From contig NC_034012.1 of the NCBI RefSeq assembly GCF_000346465.2, positions 19,410,508 through 19,474,507 on the forward strand: 64,000 bases of DNA, in the 5' to 3' direction. Shown piece by piece: positions 58,992 through 64,000 of this stretch. Numbering within the stretch: position 1 is the stretch's first letter; each line of letters starts with the position of its first letter. The notes beneath the pieces are model-generated. The model did not search any database. It worked only from the letters and a program-made list of their open reading frames with translations, and had not been told where the DNA came from. This DNA is from Prunus persica (taxonomy: Eukaryota; Streptophyta; Magnoliopsida; Rosales; Rosaceae). The translations under genes and the position numbers were made by a program.

Positions 58992-60559
58992 TCAAGGCCT
59001 AATACAGCAATTTATGTAGGTCAGAATCGTCTTTTTCCTCTGCATGAAAATAAATGTGAATAAAATTAGAAAGAAAGCTTATGTAGCAGAATTGTGCTTT
59101 CATCTTATTTTTCCTTTTGGTTTTGTTTTAATTGAGGTACTTTTTGAAAACGCGTTTATGAGTAGAAGTGCTTCCTACAGAAGGAGTCCCAAACGGGTTC
59201 TTAACCTATGTTACTTAATTAGCAAAAAGATGACAATAACGTTGCAGAAGTAAGGATGGGAAAAGTAGTGTCTTACCATGACAGAATCGTCTTGTTGATG
59301 ATGACCATGTTGAGAATGAGCAGCCAAGAATTCCTGTTCATTCCCCAGGCTGTTGCGCTTGAACTCAGTCAAGTCTGTCTTGTTTTGCTTCCTGTTAGCA
59401 CGAGCTTGGGTGAACACCACGGTGTAGTTTGTAGGATCTGGGCCATTTTGATCCCATCCTCCGAACTGAGGGACAGACCTCCGAGCATTTTTCTGCAAAA
59501 TGCAGAAAACCTAGTGTTCAATATACATCTCGGAAAGCTTTGATGTCGAAAACTACATTTTGTTCACATTCACACATTGCCATCCGAAAACGACTGTTGT
59601 ACATAAGCACGTATAGAATAGTAATCCAGTACAGAGATAAGTAAGATATTATCCTGCTGGGGATGACATCTTGAGCTTGTATTGGTTAACAATTAACAGA
59701 CGAAATAAGATATTTTTCTAAGGACACAACATACATACGTTGGTGCTGCTTTGTTTTGTCTGCTTACAAGTAAAATTTCATACAAACAAGATTGGAAGCA
59801 CAAAGGAGCTTCGTTCTCATACTCTGTGGTTTCATTTACTCATATATATATTTTTTTAAGTAGCCTTTTGTTTAATCCCAAGTACAAATGAGAGAAGGGT
59901 AACAAGCTTGAATTCATTTTACCATGAAACACCAACCAGTAAAACACAGCTTTGTAAAAACGAATGAAGAAAAATGAGAAAGAACAAGATATAAGAACTA
60001 TACCACAATAATGGAATACCAAGTGATGAGAAAATTACTTAGCCAAAACTCTCGAAAGGTTTTTTCACTTTGAAAGATTTCTTAGCGAAAATATAAAACA
60101 TCATTTTGGTTTTAATATTTGTCTCAAAACTTATAATTGCAAAATTGTAAACAAGTTTACATATTAATTTTCCGGGTTTTGCTAAGATAAGAATGTCCGA
60201 ATCAAAATCAAATAGAGCTTCGATTTCGATAAGGAAATTTTTACACAACTTTCAAATAATAAATTCTAGTTCTTCATAAAGTTCAATAATAAAATTGAGA
60301 AAATATGAAGAAACAGAATCTCATTAATCTGCATAGGCAAATAAAAACAGGAAAGATAATTCTCTTAAAAAAAAAGCAATCAGAACAAAGAGTAATTTAA
60401 AGAAGAATGCATGAACATTGAACAAGAGGAAAATAATCTCTCTCTTCAACATGGAGGAAAAAAATTCATGCATCAAGAACATCGAAACGAAGAGGATTAA
60501 TATCAAATATCTATTCAAAACTTGAAGTTCTTGGACCTTACCTCCTCCCTGTGACCCAT
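58992..60559 (-). CDS. NOI-domain (RIN4-like) small protein, 93 aa, 3 exons
   Basis: Exons: 60559-60542 (MGHREE, only 18 nt of coding sequence), 59492-59277, 59039-58992; introns are GT-AG and phase 0. The NOI core lies at about residues 12-37: SVPQFGGWDQN and YTVVFTQARANRK. The protein ends RKKTILTYINCCIRP, a basic stretch and a cysteine pair typical of membrane anchoring by palmitoylation in RIN4 and NOI proteins. The family includes RIN4, a plasma-membrane immune regulator; most small NOI members have no defined role. The VPxFGxW motif is the consensus cut by the bacterial protease AvrRpt2 in this family. The length is normal for a single-NOI protein, and nothing looks broken. Intron 1 (1049 nt) holds no other recognised feature. 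Confidence 0.88.
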
Positions 60560-61098
60560 GAAATCCTGGAAGGAGAGGTTGAGATGAATGCAGCTAAAAA
60601 AATGCTTGGTTATAATTTTCAGAATTTCTTAAATTATATACGTCTCTAACTGGAAGAAGTTCAGAATTATTTTTAAGAGGTGGCGAAACATGATTGGATG
60701 ATAGTAAGGACAGCCTGTTAATCTGGCCATTTACCATCCTTGTGTAAGGTGGTATAACTGAATGAAGCCATTTTCAGTTAGAAACTTATGGTAAAGTAGT
60801 ATGAAAGACAGGAGAGAGAGATGTTAAGCCACAAAACGTGGCAACCAAGAGAGTGCACTGGTTTTGTTAGAAATCCAGTAAACTGAAACGGGCCATGAAT
60901 GTCAAGTTGTTAAGAGTGTATAGTGTTGGTTGATTTTAATATTAATTGTATTATTATTATTATTATTAGTTTAGTGAGAAATTATGGTGTGTCTACACTT
61001 TTCATTTCTTATAACTTGTACCCGTTCATTTTTTGAGTCTTTTGTCTTTTGGTTTTTCCAATCCTATTAATTTAGCGGTGGTCCTAGAAGCCTATAAA
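60560..61098. promoter_or_regulatory. Upstream region of the NOI gene
   Basis: It should hold the 5' UTR and promoter of the minus-strand NOI gene. A (TTA)n-like run lies at 60950-60968. No TATA box was assigned with confidence. Confidence 0.4.
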
Positions 61099-61809
61099 TA
61101 GCACCACATTTTTTTTATTTAATTTTTTTTTTTAGAATAAGCGATAGTTTTTTAGTGATAAACAAATAAAAGTACAAAGCAACGATGTACTGGAATATGG
61201 GTAAATCTTCTTCAGTGACCAAAACGCAACAACATGTTGAATTGATCTAAAGATGACTAAATCTCCGATTAAACAACTAGAAGCACCTGTACTCAAACCT
61301 GCAGTACAGATTTGTCACGCAACGGTAGAAACAACAAATTCCTATTGAAAACCAAAGCTAAATAGAAATAAAATAACCTGAAGATAAGACAAACCACAAC
61401 AAACTCCTAAAGAGTTCCTGAAAATTATTAGACTTAAACAAACTAAAAAGCATGACCACCACTCCACATCCTATCGAGCAACTCGAAGAGAGCCATAGAG
61501 CCATAGTGTCGCACTGACTAAACCAAAGTCCAATGCAATCAGAGATCTTTCTTGTAGGTGTGGGCCAAAAAACAATGACTATTTCATGGCGACGATAGCG
61601 TTTCACGGTGACTACTTCCACATCACAAAACAAAAAAACAAAGAAGGATCATGAGAGAAAAAAAGGAATGGGAGTGAAAGGGAGGGAAGGAGAGGAAAGG
61701 GGAGGTGGGTAGGGAGGGAGGGAGGGAGGGAGGCCACCGTCCCCTAAAGAGAGTGGCGGCTGGGATTTTTCCTTCGGGTCTTCTTAGAGCAAAGTTTCCT
61801 AGCACCACA
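61099..61809 (-). mobile_element. Poly(A) retroposon, 691 bp, with 10-bp target duplications
   Basis: Identical 10-mers TAGCACCACA lie at 61099-61108 and 61800-61809. Just inside the left one is a T-rich run (61109-61133), the poly(A) tail of an element read on the minus strand. The 5' end, near 61799, leads into a C/T-rich stretch with CCTCCCTCCC repeats after TAGGGGACGGTGGCC. Tail and duplication length fit LINE machinery. No reverse transcriptase is encoded, so it is a non-autonomous or internally deleted copy. A relic resembling its 5' part lies at 45060-45240. Confidence 0.8.
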
Positions 61810-61932
61810 CTTATTTCATAATGATTTTATCAAGGCATCGCAAAGAAACTAATATCAAGTTTGTTTCCCACTCGATGTACAGTAGTTTGATTAGAAATTA
61901 GTTTCTTAACTCGCAATCCATTATAAATTTAT

Positions 61933-62554
61933 TTAGGGCTCGTTTGGGAGTACTTCTTCTCGAAGCGCTTATGTCAGTAGCACTTATGCCAGTAGCACTT
62001 ATGACATAAGTGCTTCTACAAAGAACCAGTTTGTCGTTTGGATGTCACATTTAAAAGTGCTTTCCCAAAATATTATAATAAACATAGGAAATAAAAATGA
62101 ACAGGATTCCAAAATAAAAACACGGCTTAAAAAAGTTGTGAAATGTAGAGATAGTGATGGATTAATAGAAGCTTAAAGGTTTCCATGGGTGTTTTGGCGT
62201 CTATTGGCCTTTTCGCAGGTAGTGTTTTGGTTTTAATAGGAGATAAAAAGAGAGAAAAAAAAGAAAAAGGAAAGAAAGGGTATCTTGGCATTTAAAAAAA
62301 TTAAATATGGGTATTTTCGGCATTTTAAAAGTTTCATTAAAGAGAGCCAAGTGCTTCCCTTGTTTTTGTCCTGCAGCGCTTTTAAGAAGAAGCACCTCTC
62401 AAGTGCTTCTTCCAAAACCACTCCAAGTGCTTTTGGATCTCACCCAAAGTGCTTTTGCAATTTTTGCCAAACACCATTTTTAAAAGACAGAAGTGCTTTT
62501 ACTCATTTAGAAGCGCTTTTCGCTGCTCCAAAAGCACTCCCAAACGAGCCCTTA
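61933..62554. mobile_element. PIF/Harbinger-type MITE, 616 bp
   Basis: The element 61936-62551 has terminal inverted repeats GGGCTCGTTTGGGAGT and the complement of ACTCCCAAACGAGCCC, identical for 16 bases. It is flanked by the 3-bp duplication TTA. Both subterminal regions are full of AAGTGCTT and AGCACTT words. No coding sequence. Superfamily is inferred from the TTA duplication; the terminal sequence alone would not exclude hAT. Confidence 0.8.
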
Positions 62555-62569
62555 GTATGCTCGTACATT

Positions 62570-63125
62570 TAATAAGTTGGCAAGTTTATGAGGGTATGGT
62601 CTGGAGGAAGCTTTCTATCAGCTGGAATAGTTCGTGGGTCATCTTGGGGTTGTAAGGGTATTCTGCAGGGCCGCAGTGTTCTAGTTGTGGGTTTAAGATG
62701 AAGGGTGGGCAATGGTGACAACATTCGAGTGAAAGAGGATCCATGGTTACCAGTCCCGTATACTTTCAGAACCATCTCACATCATGCTGACATGCCAATA
62801 TATGTGAGGGATTTGATTGACCCAGTTATGAAACAATAGAGAGGCACTGAGGTGGAACGTTTATTTATGGAGTCGGAAGCCAAGCTGATAAATGGACTGG
62901 CGACTAGCCGATGGGGTTGCCCAGACAAGTTCATATGACATTTTACGAAGCATGGCAGTTTTACTGTTAAGTCAGCTTATGATGTAGCCCAATATTGACA
63001 AAGAAATGGGGAGTTGGGGAGACAAGGGCAGGGGGAACCTAGTGTTAGGAATAACCAAAGACAGCTTTGGACAAGTATTTGGAAGTGTGGGGGTCTTCTT
63101 ATTCCAACAGCCTGACGAATAGGCT
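62570..63125 (+). pseudogene. LINE ORF2 C-terminal fragment (zf-RVT region)
   Basis: One plus-strand frame, interrupted by a few stops, reads VGNGDNIRVKEDPWLP near 62705-62755, then IYVRDLIDP, LINGLATSRWGCPDKF and HGSFTVKSAYDVAQY near 62950-62997, then LWTSIWKCGGLLIP at 63070-63110. This succession is the region after the reverse transcriptase in plant L1-type LINEs, ending in the zf-RVT zinc-finger domain. Reverse transcriptase itself is absent, and the fragment starts immediately right of the Harbinger MITE. Confidence 0.75.
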
Positions 63126-64000
63126 TGGGCTGTCGAAAAGAGAAATAGGTGAAATTACCCCCCTGTGCCTGAGTTCAAGAATCAGGCCCCAAGAATGCTT
63201 CGAAAGGGTAGTGAAGCCTTAGGAAGCATCCTGCTTACCTTCACCAACAAAAACAACAACTGCTTACAGATAGATTCTTAGTGCTAACAGGTAGAATCTT
63301 AGCTTGGCATGAGAGGCTTGTGGCATGGGAGAAAAGTTGTCATGAGTTTAGCACTAAAGAGAAAATTAAGTGTTCCTAGGGGGAAAGATGGGGTATTAAG
63401 GTTGGAGAGAAGGGGTTTTGCAGAAAGCTTTGGTTGACAATGAGGGAAAAAGAGAAAAGGGTGGCTCAAGTGCTTTTTCCGGTAGCTTGACAGAGACTCT
63501 GTCAAGTGTTAAAACAGCTTGCCAAGAGGGAAAACTAAGGGAAAAGGATGGGCTGAGCGCGAAATTACTAGGTTTTGGGAGTAAGAGAGGAAGCTTGCTC
63601 TCTGGTTGTGGATGATGTTTGTTGGGTAGAAGAAGCTCCCTTTTATAGGCACTTAGAACCCTAATTCTATCAATCCTCCATTCCCACTTTTCCTTTGCTT
63701 CTTTCCATTCACTCATTTTTGGTGAAATTTCTTTAACCAGAGCGGATGGGTTACAGGCTCTTTGGGGATGAGGCGCCACCTGCTTTCTCCCTTGGTTTTC
63801 AAAATAGAACTTACAGAGGAAAAGAGAATGGGTAGAGTCGTTTTGCCTAATGGGTATTCCTCATACATATACGAATTCCCTTTGGTTTTTATGATGGCTT
63901 GCTTTGGGTTTGTCTTTGGCCATGAACTGGAGTCTCCTATCAGTCTGAGCGTACAAAAATCTCTTGGTTTTTTTTATCTTGGTTTCATTTCAAACCATGT
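63126..64000. other. Unassigned right end of the window
   Basis: No gene is recognised. Reading frames here are Ser/Pro/Leu-rich on the minus strand with no domain. The sequence has the look of repeat-derived DNA, but no ends can be shown. Confidence 0.4.

Noticed and set aside
62570..63125. Host gene encoding a tryptophan-rich protein
   Set aside because: The motif order matches the region after reverse transcriptase in LINEs, and in-frame stops show it is a dead fragment.
1..64000. tRNA, rRNA or CRISPR features
   Set aside because: None could be recognised; the interspersed repeats here are plant transposons and microsatellites, not spacer arrays.

Overview
The window is nuclear DNA of a flowering plant. 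It is AT-rich, its genes have many GT-AG introns, and it is packed with nested retrotransposons, MITEs and microsatellites. The repeat families look like those of woody Rosaceae such as apple, pear or Prunus, but that is an impression from memory and not a result. One run of exactly 100 Ns (58420-58519) marks an assembly gap.

Layout. 1-4070: Ty3/gypsy element on the minus strand, cut by the window edge, with a primer-binding site and a 638-bp 5' LTR. 4071-6048: unassigned DNA with a decayed unknown reading frame. 6049-11218: complete but inactivated Ty1/copia element (minus strand) with two 234-bp LTRs. 11616-15080: Mutator-like element with roughly 270-bp terminal inverted repeats and a probable 9-bp target duplication; it carries captured fragments of at least two unrelated host genes (a Pack-MULE). 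16888-20241: a 3.35-kb solo LTR with a perfect 5-bp target duplication, containing a 185-bp hAT-type MITE. 20880-22010: two copies of a palindromic foldback element.

Host genes. 22759-31786 (minus): ten-exon CRT-like transporter (CLT family, plastid thiol transport), 451 aa, with a second copy of the hAT MITE in intron 1. 33455-40250 and 46245-55094 (plus): two intact 13-exon dihydropyrimidinase genes (PYD2 type, second step of pyrimidine catabolism) in tandem. The duplicated block runs from about 40 bp before the start codon to about 1.5 kb past the stop, so the two copies have unrelated promoters. 58992-60559 (minus): three-exon, 93-aa NOI/RIN4-family protein with a C-terminal cysteine pair.

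Between the two dihydropyrimidinase genes lie a truncated relative of the solo LTR and a CACTA-like element full of ACGACG-type motifs. The right end holds an RNase H fragment beside the gap, a 691-bp poly(A) retroposon, a 616-bp PIF/Harbinger-type MITE and a LINE ORF2 fragment.

The host genes are not an obvious pathway cluster. CLT and the first PYD2 copy are divergent neighbours about 1.7 kb apart. The most notable points are the chimeric Pack-MULE, the tandem PYD2 pair with separate promoters and a GC splice donor in one copy only, and a copia element whose premature stops are nearly all explained by cytosine-deamination transitions.
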